Assembly (NCBI RefSeq): GCF_014204945.1
Contig: NZ_JACHMN010000002.1
Coordinates: 3,867,001 to 3,931,000, forward strand
Reading direction: 5' to 3'
Length of the DNA stretch: 64,000 bases
DNA from: Allocatelliglobosispora scoriae
Lineage (GTDB): Bacteria > Actinomycetota > Actinomycetes > Mycobacteriales > Micromonosporaceae
Each line of letters opens with the position of its first letter. Position 1 is the stretch's first letter. The translations under genes were made by a program, and so were the position numbers. Below are positions 1 to 9,161 of the stretch, piece by piece. Below the pieces are notes generated by a model that saw only the letters and a list, made by a program, of their open reading frames with translations, ran no database searches and was not told the DNA's origin.

Positions 1-428
1 TCAAGGTCCTGATCCTGCTCTTCGTCTTCGTCTGGCTCCGGGGTACGCTGCCGCGGCTCCGCTACGACCAGTTCATGCGCTTCGGCTGGAAGGTGCTGAT
101 CCCGGCGAATCTCGTCTGGATCCTCCTGCTCGCCGGCATCAAGATCGTCCAGAACCAGCAGGGCTGGGACACCCAGCAGCGGCTCATCGCCCTCGGCATC
201 CCGCTGGGCATCGTGCTGTTCATCGCGATGGTCTGGCCGACCAAGGAGAAGCCGAAGCCGGAGACGATCGCCGAGCACATCCGCAAGCGCCCCCGTGGCA
301 GCTTCCCGGTCCCGCCGATCGATCTGCAGGTCCCGGTGAATCCCCGTACCGCCAAGCGGCTGACCGCGGACCGGGAAACGGTCCCGGCCGGCGCCGACGG
401 CGGCACCGACAGTGCAGAGGAGGCATGA
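1..428 (+). CDS. nuoH: NADH-quinone oxidoreductase subunit H, 3' end
   Basis: This is the C-terminal part of the complex I membrane subunit that helps form the quinone site at the joint with the peripheral arm. The reading frame is open from base 3 and ends at TGA 426-428. The visible protein has the family's closing region ([17 protein letters not shown], then [10 protein letters not shown] and a last membrane helix). It then carries a charged tail of about 60 residues rich in Pro and Arg, longer than in enterobacterial NuoH and typical of actinobacteria. The start lies outside the window. It is the first visible gene of a nuoH-N run on one strand. Confidence 0.96.
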   Translation, partial: KVLILLFVFVWLRGTLPRLRYDQFMRFGWKVLIPANLVWILLLAGIKIVQNQQGWDTQQRLIALGIPLGIVLFIAMVWPTKEKPKPETIAEHIRKRPRGSFPVPPIDLQVPVNPRTAKRLTADRETVPAGADGGTDSAEEA

Positions 429-429
429 C

Positions 430-966
430 ATGGGCATGATCATCGGCGCGGCCAAGGGCTTCGGGGTGACCTTCTCGCACATGTTCAAGAAGGTCGTCAC
501 CACCGAATACCCCGAGAAGCCGGACGCCACCGCGCCCCGCTACCACGGCCGGCACATCCTCAACCGTCACCCCGACGGCCTGGAGAAGTGCATCGGCTGC
601 GAGCTGTGCGCCTGGGCGTGCCCGGCGGACGCGATCTACGTGGAGGGTGGCGACAACTCCGAGCAGGGCCGATTCTCGCCCGGCGAGCGGTACGCCACGA
701 TCTACCAGATCAACTACGCCCGCTGCATCTTCTGCGGCCTCTGCATCGAGGCCTGCCCGACCCGTTCGCTCACGATGAGCAACGAGTACGAGCTGGCCCG
801 CGACAGCCGCAAGGACCTGATCTTCACCAAGGAGATGCTGCTCGCGCCGCTGCTGGCGGGCATGGAGCAGCCGCCGCACCCGATGCGGTTGGGCGAGACG
901 GAGAAGGACTACTACCTGTCGGGCCCGAGCAACCCCGGGACCTCGGTTGGAGCTGAGGGCGTATGA
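430..966 (+). CDS. nuoI: NADH-quinone oxidoreductase subunit I (2x4Fe-4S)
   Basis: This peripheral-arm subunit passes electrons to the terminal cluster next to the quinone site. Two 4Fe-4S ferredoxin motifs are visible: [12 protein letters not shown] at residues 54-65 and [12 protein letters not shown] at 99-110. The protein is 178 aa, normal for the family. I chose ATG 430 because AGAGGAGG (416-423) sits 6 nt upstream; an in-frame GTG at 412 lies inside nuoH and has no such site. Its stop overlaps the nuoJ start (ATGA), so translation is probably coupled. Confidence 0.97.
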   Translation: MGMIIGAAKGFGVTFSHMFKKVVTTEYPEKPDATAPRYHGRHILNRHPDGLEKCIGCELCAWACPADAIYVEGGDNSEQGRFSPGERYATIYQINYARCIFCGLCIEACPTRSLTMSNEYELARDSRKDLIFTKEMLLAPLLAGMEQPPHPMRLGETEKDYYLSGPSNPGTSVGAEGV

Positions 967-1748
967 GCACGTCAACGCAGATCCTTGCGGCAGCGGCGGG
1001 TGCCGCGAGCACCGGCGAGCAGGTGACCTTCTTCATCCTCGCCCCGCTGGCCCTGATCGGCGCGCTCGGCATGGTGCTGGCCCGCAACGCGGTCCACTCC
1101 GCGCTCTGGCTCGTGCTGACCATGCTCTGCCTGGGTGTCTTCTACATCATCCAGTCCGGGCCGTTCATCGGCATGGCGCAGATCATCGTCTACACCGGCG
1201 CGATCATGATGCTCTTCCTCTTCGTGCTGATGCTGGTCGGCCGGGACGCCTCGGACTCGGTGATCGAGACACTCCGCGGGCAGCAGGTCGCTGCGGGCGT
1301 GCTCGGCATCGCCTTCGCGGTCCTGCTCGGCACCGGCGTCTTCCGCGCGATGAAGGGCGTCACCCCGGTCGGCCTGACCGAGGCGAACAAGGTCCACGGC
1401 GGCAACGTCGAGGGCCTCGCCGCGAGCGTCTTCACCAAATACGTCTTCGCCTTCGAAGTCACCAGCGCGCTGCTGATCACCGCAGCCGTCGGCGCCATGC
1501 TGCTGGCCCACATCGTGCGGCGCAAGGAAGAGAAGCTCAGCCAGCCCGAGCAGATGCGGGCGCGCTTCGCACCCGGCAACTACCCGGGGCCCAAGGCCGG
1601 GCCGGGCGTCTTCGCGACCTCCAACTCGGTGGCCACCCCGGCAAAGCTGCCGGACGGCACACCCGCGCAGCGCAGCATCTCGCCGATCCTGCCGACCCGC
1701 GAGCTCACCTCCGCGGAAGTCACCAACAAGGCGACGGAGGGCAAGTAA
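963..1748 (+). CDS. nuoJ: NADH-quinone oxidoreductase subunit J
   Basis: This is a membrane subunit of complex I at the base of the proton-pumping arm. The 261-aa protein has about five hydrophobic segments in its first 185 residues, including the conserved helix with [21 protein letters not shown] hydrophilic Pro-rich tail of about 75 residues follows, which is usual for actinobacterial NuoJ and absent in E. coli. ATG 963 overlaps the nuoI stop by 4 nt. It sits in the standard order I-J-K-L-M-N. Confidence 0.96.
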   Translation: MSTSTQILAAAAGAASTGEQVTFFILAPLALIGALGMVLARNAVHSALWLVLTMLCLGVFYIIQSGPFIGMAQIIVYTGAIMMLFLFVLMLVGRDASDSVIETLRGQQVAAGVLGIAFAVLLGTGVFRAMKGVTPVGLTEANKVHGGNVEGLAASVFTKYVFAFEVTSALLITAAVGAMLLAHIVRRKEEKLSQPEQMRARFAPGNYPGPKAGPGVFATSNSVATPAKLPDGTPAQRSISPILPTRELTSAEVTNKATEGK

Positions 1749-1750
1749 CC

Positions 1751-2050
1751 ATGACTCCCACGTACTACATCGTGCTCGCGTGCGTCCTGTTCACGATCGG
1801 CGCGGTCGGCGTACTGATCCGGCGCAACGCGATCGTGCTCTTCATGTGCATCGAGCTGATGCTGAACGCCTCGAACCTGGCGCTGGTCACCTTCAGCCGG
1901 ATCAACGGCACGCTGGACGGTCAGATCATGGCGTTCTTCGCGATGGTCGTCGCCGCAGCCGAGGTCGTGGTCGGCCTCGCCATCATCATGTCCATCTTCC
2001 GGACTCGACGCTCCGCGAGTGTCGACGACGCGAACCTGCTGAAGTACTGA
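1751..2050 (+). CDS. nuoK: NADH-quinone oxidoreductase subunit K
   Basis: This small proton-channel subunit of complex I is 99 aa, the usual family length. Three transmembrane helices are visible. The second contains the conserved buried glutamate in [16 protein letters not shown], and the third has another in [11 protein letters not shown]; both are on the proton pathway in known NuoK. The start ATG is 2 nt after the nuoJ stop, so the two genes are read together. Confidence 0.97.
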   Translation: MTPTYYIVLACVLFTIGAVGVLIRRNAIVLFMCIELMLNASNLALVTFSRINGTLDGQIMAFFAMVVAAAEVVVGLAIIMSIFRTRRSASVDDANLLKY

Positions 2051-2060
2051 GGTCAGGCAG

Positions 2061-3980
2061 ATGACGGCTGTAACCTACGAGCCAGCCACCGGGCTGCTCT
2101 CGTCGATGTGGCTGCTCGTGGCGATCCCCGCCGCCAGCGCCGCAGTGCTCCTGCTGCTCGGGCGTCGCGCGGACAAGTGGGGGCACTGGCTGGGCGTACT
2201 CGCGCCGGTCGTCGCCTTCGCCCTCGGCCTGTCGATGTTCCTGCAGCTCGACGACCTCAGCGGGGAACGGGCGGTGCAGGTCAATCTCTGGACCTTCATC
2301 GAGTCGGGCTCGCTCAACGTCAAGTTCGGCATGCTCTTCGACCCGCTCACCGCGGTCTTCGTCCTGCTGATCACGGGTGTCGGTTCGCTGATCCACCTGT
2401 ACGCCGTGGGCTACATGTCCCACGACAGCGGGCGCCGCAAGTTCTTCGGGTACTTCAACCTCTTCGTGGCGTCGATGCTGCTGCTGGTGCTGGGCAACAA
2501 CTTCGTGATGCTCTACCTCGGCTGGGAGGCCGTGGGTCTGGCGTCATACCTGCTCATCTCCTTCTGGTACCTGCGCAACTCGGCTGCGACCGCCGGTAAG
2601 AAGGCCTTCCTGATGAACCGGGTCGGTGACGCGGGCTTCGCCCTCGCCATCTTCCTGATGTTCGCCCAGCTCGGCTCGGTCAACTACGACACCGTCTTCA
2701 ACAACGTCGGTTCGCTCTCCGCGACCGTCGTCCTGATCATGGGTCTGCTGCTGCTGCTCGGTGCCGCCGGCAAGTCCGGCCAGTTCCCGCTGCAGGCGTG
2801 GTTGCCCGACGCGATGGAGGGCCCGACCCCGGTCTCGGCCCTCATCCACGCAGCGACGATGGTCACCGCCGGTGTCTACCTGATCGCCCGGTCCAACCCG
2901 ATCTTCTCCCAGAACGAGACGCTGCAGACGGTCGTGGTCAGCGTGGGTGCGCTCACGCTGCTCATCGGCTGCATCATCGGCTGTGCGAAGGACGACATCA
3001 AGCGGGTCCTCGCCTGGTCGACGGTGAGCCAGATCGGCTACATGTTCCTCGGTGTCGGGCTCGGCGGCGGGGCGTACGCCCTGGCCATCGTCCACCTGCT
3101 GGCGCACGGCTTTTTCAAGGCGGGCCTGTTCCTCGGCGCGGGCTCGGTCATGCACGGCATGAACGACCAGACCGACATCCGGCGCTTCGGCGGCCTGTGG
3201 AAGTACATGAAGATCACCTGGGCCACCTTCGGCCTGGCGTGGCTGGCGATCATCGGCATCCCGCCGCTGTCCGGCTTCTTTTCCAAGGAGCCGATCATCG
3301 TGGCCGCCTTCAACCGGCCCGGCTGGACCGGCTGGCTCTACGGCTTCGCCGCGCTGCTCGGCGCGGGCCTGACCGCGTTCTACATGACCCGCCTGTTCAT
3401 CCTGACCTTCCACGGCCCGAAGCGGTGGACCGACGACATCAAGCACCCGCACGAGTCGCCGGCGGTCATGACGATCCCGCTGATCCTGCTCGCGGTCGGC
3501 TCGGTCGGTGCCGGTGCGCTGATGGCGACCCGGGTGCCCGAGTGGCTGGAGCCGGTCCTCGGCGAGCCGATCAACGAGGAAGCACACCTGGCGCACCTGA
3601 ACCACACGCTGATCACGGTCCTCTCGATCGGCATCACCGTGCTCGGCGCGGGCCTGGGCTACCTGCTGTTCCGCCGGGGCACCGCTCTGGTCGAGCAGCC
3701 GGCCGGCCCGCTCGTCACGGCGGCTCGCCGCAACCTCTACGCCGACGCCTTCAACGAGGCGGTCTTCGAGAAGCCGGGCCGCTGGCTGACCCGGGCGCTG
3801 GTCTACGTCGACAGCAAGGGCGTCGACGGCCTGGTCAACGGGCTCGCCGCGCTGGTGGGCGGCTCGTCCGGCCGGCTCCGGCGGACCCAGACCGGCTACG
3901 TGCGCACGTACGCCCTCTCCATGCTCACCGGCGCTGTGCTCGTCGTCGGCGCATTTCTGCTTGTGATCGCGCAGGGGTGA
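2061..3980 (+). CDS. nuoL: NADH-quinone oxidoreductase subunit L
   Basis: This is the largest antiporter-like membrane subunit of complex I (639 aa), which pumps protons and carries the long lateral helix at its C-terminus. The Proton_antipo_M signature is visible as GKSGQFPLQAWLPDAMEGPTP followed by VSALIHAATMV, with the key Lys and His residues in place. About 15 membrane helices are expected. The C-terminal third, ending in VVGAFLLVIAQG, corresponds to the lateral helix and its anchor. ATG 2061 lies 10 nt after the nuoK stop. Confidence 0.97.
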   Translation: MTAVTYEPATGLLSSMWLLVAIPAASAAVLLLLGRRADKWGHWLGVLAPVVAFALGLSMFLQLDDLSGERAVQVNLWTFIESGSLNVKFGMLFDPLTAVFVLLITGVGSLIHLYAVGYMSHDSGRRKFFGYFNLFVASMLLLVLGNNFVMLYLGWEAVGLASYLLISFWYLRNSAATAGKKAFLMNRVGDAGFALAIFLMFAQLGSVNYDTVFNNVGSLSATVVLIMGLLLLLGAAGKSGQFPLQAWLPDAMEGPTPVSALIHAATMVTAGVYLIARSNPIFSQNETLQTVVVSVGALTLLIGCIIGCAKDDIKRVLAWSTVSQIGYMFLGVGLGGGAYALAIVHLLAHGFFKAGLFLGAGSVMHGMNDQTDIRRFGGLWKYMKITWATFGLAWLAIIGIPPLSGFFSKEPIIVAAFNRPGWTGWLYGFAALLGAGLTAFYMTRLFILTFHGPKRWTDDIKHPHESPAVMTIPLILLAVGSVGAGALMATRVPEWLEPVLGEPINEEAHLAHLNHTLITVLSIGITVLGAGLGYLLFRRGTALVEQPAGPLVTAARRNLYADAFNEAVFEKPGRWLTRALVYVDSKGVDGLVNGLAALVGGSSGRLRRTQTGYVRTYALSMLTGAVLVVGAFLLVIAQG

Positions 3981-3984
3981 AACA

Positions 3985-5514
3985 GTGAAATACCTGTCAA
4001 TTGTGACCATCGCCCCGTTCGTGGGCGCCCTGATCGTGGCGATGGTGCCGCGGTCGAAGGGCTCGCTCGCGAAGCTGATCGCGCTGATCTGGTCCCTGGC
4101 GATCCTGGCCTGGACGGTGGCCGCCTGGGTCGCCTATAAGCCCAGCGGCGCCCGGCTCCAGCTCGTCGAGAGCTACCCGTGGATCGCCGAGTGGGGCGTG
4201 CGCTTCACCTTCGGCGTCGACGGCATCGCCCTGGTGATGCTGGCGCTGACCGCGGTGCTCACCCCGCTCGTGGTTCTGGCGAGCTGGGACGACGCCAAGC
4301 GGACCAACCGCAGCGAGCCGGCGTACTTCGCGCTGATCCTGGCGCTGCAGGGTTCGATGATCGGCACCTTCACGGCCGCCGACGTCTTCCTCTTCTACGT
4401 CTTCTTCGAGCTGATGCTGGTCCCGATGTATTTCCTCATCGGCAGCTACGGCGACGGGCAGAAGCAGCGGCAGTACGCAGCCGTCAAGTTCTTCCTCTAC
4501 TCGCTCGTCGGCGGCCTGCTGATGCTCGCCGCCGTGATCGGGCTCTGGGTCGCCGGTGGCCACAACTTCGACTGGCAGACGCTGACCAGCGCGGAGTTCA
4601 GCCAGAGCACGGAGCGGTGGCTCTTCCTCGGCTTCTTCATGGCCTTCGCGATCAAGGCGCCGTTCTTCCCCTTCCACACCTGGCTGCCGGACGCCGGTGG
4701 TGCCGCACCAGCGGGCGCCGCAGCGCTGCTCGTCGGTGTGATGGACAAGGTCGGCACCTTCGGCATCCTGCGCTACTGCCTGCCGCTGTTCCCGAACGCC
4801 TCGAAGTACTTCGCCCCGCTCGCGATCACTCTCGCGCTCGTCGGCATCGTCTACGCGGCGCTCCTGGCGGTCGGACAGAACGACCTGAAGCGACTCGTCT
4901 CCTACACGTCGATCGCCCACTTCGGGTTCATCGGCATCGGGATCTTCGCCTTCACCACCCCGGCCGGGTCCGGAGCGGTGCTCTACATGGTCAACCACGG
5001 CCTCGCGACCGGCCTGCTCTTCCTGGTCGTCGGCATGCTGGTGACCCGCCGCGGCAGCGCGCTGGTGAGTGACTTCGGCGGTGCGGGCAAGCTGGTCCCG
5101 GTGCTCGCCGGTGTCTTCTTCATCGCCGGTCTCGCCTCGCTGGCGCTGCCGGGCCTGGCGCCCTTCGTCTCCGAGTTCCTCGTGCTGGTCGGCGTCTTCT
5201 CGGTCAACAAGGTGGTGGCGGTGATCGCCACGGCCGGGATCGTGCTCGCCGCCGCCTACGTCCTGTGGATGATCCAGCGGACCACGCAGGGCACGACGAA
5301 CCCGGCCCTGGCCGAGATCGGCGCCATGCGCAAGGACCTCACCCTGCGGGAGGCGGCCGTCGTGACGCCGCTGATCGTGCTGCTCCTCGTACTCGGCTTC
5401 TATCCGAAGCCGGTACTCGACGTCATCAACCCGGCGGTGCAGGCAACGCTGACCCAGGACTTGGGTACGACTGACCCGGCTCCGAAGGTCTCGACCGTGG
5501 AGGCGAACAAGTGA
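3985..5514 (+). CDS. nuoM: NADH-quinone oxidoreductase subunit M
   Basis: This antiporter-like membrane subunit (509 aa) carries one of the proton channels. Conserved features include the lysine-bearing segment AIKAPFFPFHTWLPDA and the glutamate in FVFFELMLVPMYFLIG. Translation starts at GTG 3985, 4 nt after the nuoL stop. Its own stop overlaps the nuoN GTG (GTGA), so M and N are probably translationally coupled. Confidence 0.97.
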   Translation: MKYLSIVTIAPFVGALIVAMVPRSKGSLAKLIALIWSLAILAWTVAAWVAYKPSGARLQLVESYPWIAEWGVRFTFGVDGIALVMLALTAVLTPLVVLASWDDAKRTNRSEPAYFALILALQGSMIGTFTAADVFLFYVFFELMLVPMYFLIGSYGDGQKQRQYAAVKFFLYSLVGGLLMLAAVIGLWVAGGHNFDWQTLTSAEFSQSTERWLFLGFFMAFAIKAPFFPFHTWLPDAGGAAPAGAAALLVGVMDKVGTFGILRYCLPLFPNASKYFAPLAITLALVGIVYAALLAVGQNDLKRLVSYTSIAHFGFIGIGIFAFTTPAGSGAVLYMVNHGLATGLLFLVVGMLVTRRGSALVSDFGGAGKLVPVLAGVFFIAGLASLALPGLAPFVSEFLVLVGVFSVNKVVAVIATAGIVLAAAYVLWMIQRTTQGTTNPALAEIGAMRKDLTLREAAVVTPLIVLLLVLGFYPKPVLDVINPAVQATLTQDLGTTDPAPKVSTVEANK

Positions 5515-7079
5515 CGCTGCAACTAGCCGAGGCTGCTGAGACCCTGAAGCTGCCTCACCTGGACTACGCGGCGCTCGCGCCGATGCTGATCCTCTTCGCC
5601 GTGGCGTGTATCGGTGTCCTCATCGAGGCCTTCGTCGGCCGCGCGGTGCGCAACATCGTCCAGCTCACCGTGGGCATCCTCGGCCTGGTGGGTGCGTTGA
5701 TCGCGATCGTCAAGCGGGCAGCCGACGTGACGGCGGACAACGCGATCACGGCGGCCGGTGCCGTCTCGGTCGACAAGCCGGCCCTCTTCCTGCAGGGCGC
5801 GATCGTGCTGCTGGCGATCGTCGCGCTGCTGCTCATCGGCGAGCGCACGCTGGAGAACGGCGGCCCGTTCGTGGCGCAGGCCGCGATCACGGTCGGCTCC
5901 GAGGCCGACCAGCGGCAGGCGAAGGACGAGCCGGGCGCGACCGAGGTCTTCCCGCTGGCGATCTTCGCGGTCGCCGGGATGCTGCTCTTCGTCTCGGCCA
6001 ACGACCTGCTGACGATGTTCATCGCGCTGGAGGTCTTCTCCCTCCCGCTCTACCTGCTCTGCGCACTGGCTCGCCGCCGGCGGCTGATCTCGCAGGAGGC
6101 GGCGATGAAGTACTTCCTGCTCGGCGCCTATGCCTCGGCGTTCTTCCTCTTCGGCATCGCCCTCGTCTACGGCTTCGCCGGCGGGGTGACCTTCGCCGAG
6201 ATCGACAGCGCCCTGCTCGGGTCCACCAAGAACACCGGCCTCGTCTACGCCGGTCTGGCGCTGCTCGCGATCGGCCTGCTCTTCAAGGCGGCGGCCGCGC
6301 CGTTCCACGTCTGGACGCCCGACGTCTACCAGGGCGCCCCGACCTCCATCACGGCCTTCATGGCGGCGTGCACGAAGGTCGCGGCTTTCGGCGGCCTGCT
6401 GAGGGTCCTCTACGTGGCCTTCGAGCGCGCGCAGTGGCCCTACGTGCCGGTGCTGGGCGCGATCGCGGTGCTGACGATGCTCGTCGGCGCCGTCCTCGCG
6501 GTGACGCAGACCGACATCAAGCGGCTGCTCGCCTACTCGTCCATCGCCAACGCGGGCTACCTGCTCGTCGGCGTACTGGGCGGCGGCCAGGACGGCCTGT
6601 CGAGCACGATGTTCTACCTCGCGGCCTACGGCTTCGCGGTGATCGCCGGGTTCGCGGTCATCACGCTCGTCCGCGATGCCGACGGAGAAGCGACGCACCT
6701 GTCCCGCTGGGCGGGTCTGGGACGGCGTTCACCGTTCTTCGCCGGTATCTTCACGTTTGTCCTGTTCGCCTTCGCCGGTATTCCGCTGACCAGCCTCTTC
6801 GCTGCTAAGTTCGCGGTCTTCGGTGCGGCGATCACCGGCGGGCAGACCTGGCTCGCGATCGCGGGTGTGATCACCAGCATGATTCTCGCCTTCCCGTACC
6901 TGCGGGTCGTCGTGATGATGTGGCTCTCCGAGCCCGGTGAGTCCACCCCGTCGGTCTCCGTTCCCGGCGGGCTCACCGCTGCGGCGCTGATGATCGGGGT
7001 CGTGCTGACGTTGGTCCTGGGCGTGGCACCGCAGCCGCTGCTCAACCTGGCGTCCGAGGCGGCCAACTTCATCCGGTGA
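5511..7079 (+). CDS. nuoN: NADH-quinone oxidoreductase subunit N
   Basis: This is the last antiporter-like subunit of complex I (522 aa). The Proton_antipo_M core is visible as LLFKAAAAPFHVWTPDVYQGAPT and later QTDIKRLLAYSSIANAGYLL. A hydrophilic loop at about residues 120-145 (SEADQRQAKDEPGATEV) matches the actinobacterial form. GTG 5511 overlaps the nuoM stop. No clear hairpin terminator follows, and the polyprenyl synthase gene begins 66 nt later on the same strand, so partial readthrough is possible. Confidence 0.96.
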   Translation: MTLQLAEAAETLKLPHLDYAALAPMLILFAVACIGVLIEAFVGRAVRNIVQLTVGILGLVGALIAIVKRAADVTADNAITAAGAVSVDKPALFLQGAIVLLAIVALLLIGERTLENGGPFVAQAAITVGSEADQRQAKDEPGATEVFPLAIFAVAGMLLFVSANDLLTMFIALEVFSLPLYLLCALARRRRLISQEAAMKYFLLGAYASAFFLFGIALVYGFAGGVTFAEIDSALLGSTKNTGLVYAGLALLAIGLLFKAAAAPFHVWTPDVYQGAPTSITAFMAACTKVAAFGGLLRVLYVAFERAQWPYVPVLGAIAVLTMLVGAVLAVTQTDIKRLLAYSSIANAGYLLVGVLGGGQDGLSSTMFYLAAYGFAVIAGFAVITLVRDADGEATHLSRWAGLGRRSPFFAGIFTFVLFAFAGIPLTSLFAAKFAVFGAAITGGQTWLAIAGVITSMILAFPYLRVVVMMWLSEPGESTPSVSVPGGLTAAALMIGVVLTLVLGVAPQPLLNLASEAANFIR

Positions 7080-7145
7080 TCGGGGCCGGTGACGGCGCCG
7101 GTTACAGTCGGGTGCAGTGCTTGGGGAGGGGCAGGGTGTGGCATC

Positions 7146-8168
7146 GTGGGAACCGTGGTGGTGAGCAGCGCTAACGCGCGATCAGGTGTCGAGTTCACGG
7201 ATCCGGGGCTGGAGACGGCGATCTCGGCCGCGCTCGACCTGGTCGAGCAGCGGCTGTATGCAGCCGTCGCGAGCTCCGACCCGTTCGTGCAGGAGGCCGC
7301 GCGGCACCTCGTCGACGCCGGAGGCAAGCGCTTCCGGCCGATGCTGGTCACGCTGGGCGGCCAGTTCGGCGATCCGACCGACGCGCGGCTCGTCGACGCG
7401 GCCGCCGTCATGGAGCTCACCCACCTCGCCACCCTCTATCACGACGACGTCATGGACGAGGCGCACGTGCGCCGGGGAGCACCCAGCGCCAACGCGCGCT
7501 GGGGCAACTCCCTGGCGATCCTCGTCGGCGACTACCTCTTCGCCCAGGCCGCCGACATCGCCGCCGAACTGGGCACCGAGGCCGTCCGGCTGCAGGCGCG
7601 CACCTTCGCCCGGCTCGTGCACGGGCAGATCGCCGAGACGATCGGGCCCCGCGACTCGGACCCGATCGAGCACCACCTCACCGTCCTCGCCGAGAAGACC
7701 GGATCGTTGATCGCCACCTCGGCCCGGATCGGCGCCATGATGGCCGGTGCTCCCGAGCACGCCATCGAGGCGCTCACGGAGTACGGCGAGATGATCGGCA
7801 TCGCCTTCCAGCTCTCCGACGATCTGCTCGACATCGCCAGCGACAGCCTGCAGTCGGGCAAGACGCCGGGCACGGACCTGCGCGAAGGCGTACCAACCCT
7901 GCCTGTGCTCTATGCCCTCGCCGACGACGAGCCGTCGCTGGAGGCGGTGCGCCTGCGCGAGATCCTCGCGGCCGGTCCGGTGACCGACGACGACCTGCAC
8001 GCGGAGGCGCTGGCGCTGCTGCGCGACTCGGCCGCGCTCAAGCGGGCACGGCAGACGGTGCGCGACTATGCCGACCAGGCCGCCGAGGCGCTGAGCGGGC
8101 TGCCGGACATCGCCGCCCGCCGCGCCCTCGCCTCGCTGTGTCACGCCATTGTGGACCGAACGAGTTAA
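7146..8168 (+). CDS. All-trans polyprenyl diphosphate synthase (menaquinone side chain)
   Basis: This prenyl chain-elongating enzyme adds isopentenyl diphosphate units to an allylic primer; beside nuo it most likely makes the menaquinone tail. Both aspartate-rich motifs are present: DDVMD at residues 100-104 and DDLLD at 225-229. GGKRFRP, the family signature, lies before the first. The start is uncertain. GTG 7146 is preceded by a purine-rich stretch (GGGAGGGGCAGGG, 7124-7136), but GTG 7155, 7158 or 7161 could also serve, and the frame stays open back to GTG 7089. The chain length of the product cannot be read from the sequence. Confidence 0.9.
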   Translation: MGTVVVSSANARSGVEFTDPGLETAISAALDLVEQRLYAAVASSDPFVQEAARHLVDAGGKRFRPMLVTLGGQFGDPTDARLVDAAAVMELTHLATLYHDDVMDEAHVRRGAPSANARWGNSLAILVGDYLFAQAADIAAELGTEAVRLQARTFARLVHGQIAETIGPRDSDPIEHHLTVLAEKTGSLIATSARIGAMMAGAPEHAIEALTEYGEMIGIAFQLSDDLLDIASDSLQSGKTPGTDLREGVPTLPVLYALADDEPSLEAVRLREILAAGPVTDDDLHAEALALLRDSAALKRARQTVRDYADQAAEALSGLPDIAARRALASLCHAIVDRTS

Positions 8169-8172
8169 TTTG

Positions 8173-8262
8173 TTGCACGGGCATTAATTCCATGCAATTT
8201 GCGACACGCAAAACTCATTCTTCTCACGGGCCCTTCACGGGATGGGCGTTTGTGCATATGGT
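8173..8262 (+). promoter_or_regulatory. Candidate operator and promoter of the IclR gene
   Basis: This AT-rich stretch carries two inverted repeats: TTGCA (8173-8177) with TGCAA (8193-8197), and TTTGCG-ACA-CGCAAA (8198-8212). A possible promoter follows, TTCACG (8234-8239) and TATGGT (8257-8262) with a 17-nt spacer. IclR-family proteins bind palindromes near their own promoters, so autoregulation is a reasonable inference. Confidence 0.4.
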
Positions 8263-8310
8263 GGAGAGCCGGTACGTCTTCGACAACTGAGAGTGTTGAC
8301 GGAGGGCGAT

Positions 8311-9099
8311 GTGCGTGACCCGCAAGCAGAACCAACTGATCTGATTCGCAGTGTCTCTCGCGCGCTCCGCGTGCTGGAGGCGGTCGGCCGCACCCCCGGC
8401 GGACTCACGGTGAAGCAGATCGCCCGGCGCTGCGAATTGACCGTTGCGACCACCTACCACCTGGTGCGGACGCTGGCCTACGAGGGCTATGTCAACCGGC
8501 GCGAGGATGGGACCTATGTGGTCGGCCTCGAGGTCGCTGATCGATATCGCGAGCTCGTGACCGCTTTCCGGGGCCCCGTCGGCGTCGGTGACGTGCTGCG
8601 GCGAGCGGCGGTGGAGACGGGCTACAGCCACTACATGGCGAGCTTCGTCGGCGGCCGGGTCGCGATCACCGCGGTGGGGGAAGGCCCGAGGTCGCCCTAT
8701 CTGGAGGATCTCGTGCCGGGCTTCGACGACGGCGCGCACGCGACCGCCCTCGGCAAGTCCCTGCTCAGCACCCTCACTCTTGACCAGCGCAAACGCTACG
8801 TCAAGGACACCGGCGGGCTGCGCCAGTTCACCAACAACACGATCATCTCGACGACCGGCCTCGAAGCCGACATCGCCAAGGGCCAGCGGCACGGCATGCA
8901 GGTCGAGGTGGCCCAGTTCCGCCCCGGCGTCGCCTGCGCATCCGTGCTGGTCAGTGCCGATCGGGAGCTGGAGCGGCGCTACGTCGTCGCCTGCTCGCTG
9001 CCGGCCGAGGACATGTCGCCGCACGCGATGGCGATCCGCCAGCGCCTCCAGACGACGGCGAAGCTGCTCGCCAGCACGATGGTCGACGCGACGGTGTGA
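8311..9099 (+). CDS. IclR-family transcriptional regulator
   Basis: The 262-aa protein has an N-terminal winged helix-turn-helix (about residues 8-70, with LTVKQIARRCELTVATTYHL and the wing NRREDGTYVVG). A C-terminal IclR effector domain follows. The effector is unknown, since the ligand-pocket residues do not point to a specific metabolite. GTG 8311 is chosen because GGAGGG (8301-8306) lies 4 nt upstream; the open frame reaches back to 8242 without a better site. The gene ends at a strong hairpin shared with the convergent phosphatase gene. Confidence 0.9.
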   Translation: MRDPQAEPTDLIRSVSRALRVLEAVGRTPGGLTVKQIARRCELTVATTYHLVRTLAYEGYVNRREDGTYVVGLEVADRYRELVTAFRGPVGVGDVLRRAAVETGYSHYMASFVGGRVAITAVGEGPRSPYLEDLVPGFDDGAHATALGKSLLSTLTLDQRKRYVKDTGGLRQFTNNTIISTTGLEADIAKGQRHGMQVEVAQFRPGVACASVLVSADRELERRYVVACSLPAEDMSPHAMAIRQRLQTTAKLLASTMVDATV

Positions 9100-9103
9100 G
9101 AAA

Positions 9104-9133
9104 GCGGCGGCTCCCCGGAAAAGGAGCCGCCGC
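9104..9133. terminator. Bidirectional terminator between iclR and phoX-like genes
   Basis: A perfect 11-bp stem (9104-9114 with 9123-9133) closes an 8-nt loop, CCGGAAAA. It sits between two convergent genes. There is no long T-run, as is common for actinobacterial terminators. Confidence 0.75.
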
Positions 9134-9161
9134 CGACCAGTGCTGACCAGATCAGTGCTGG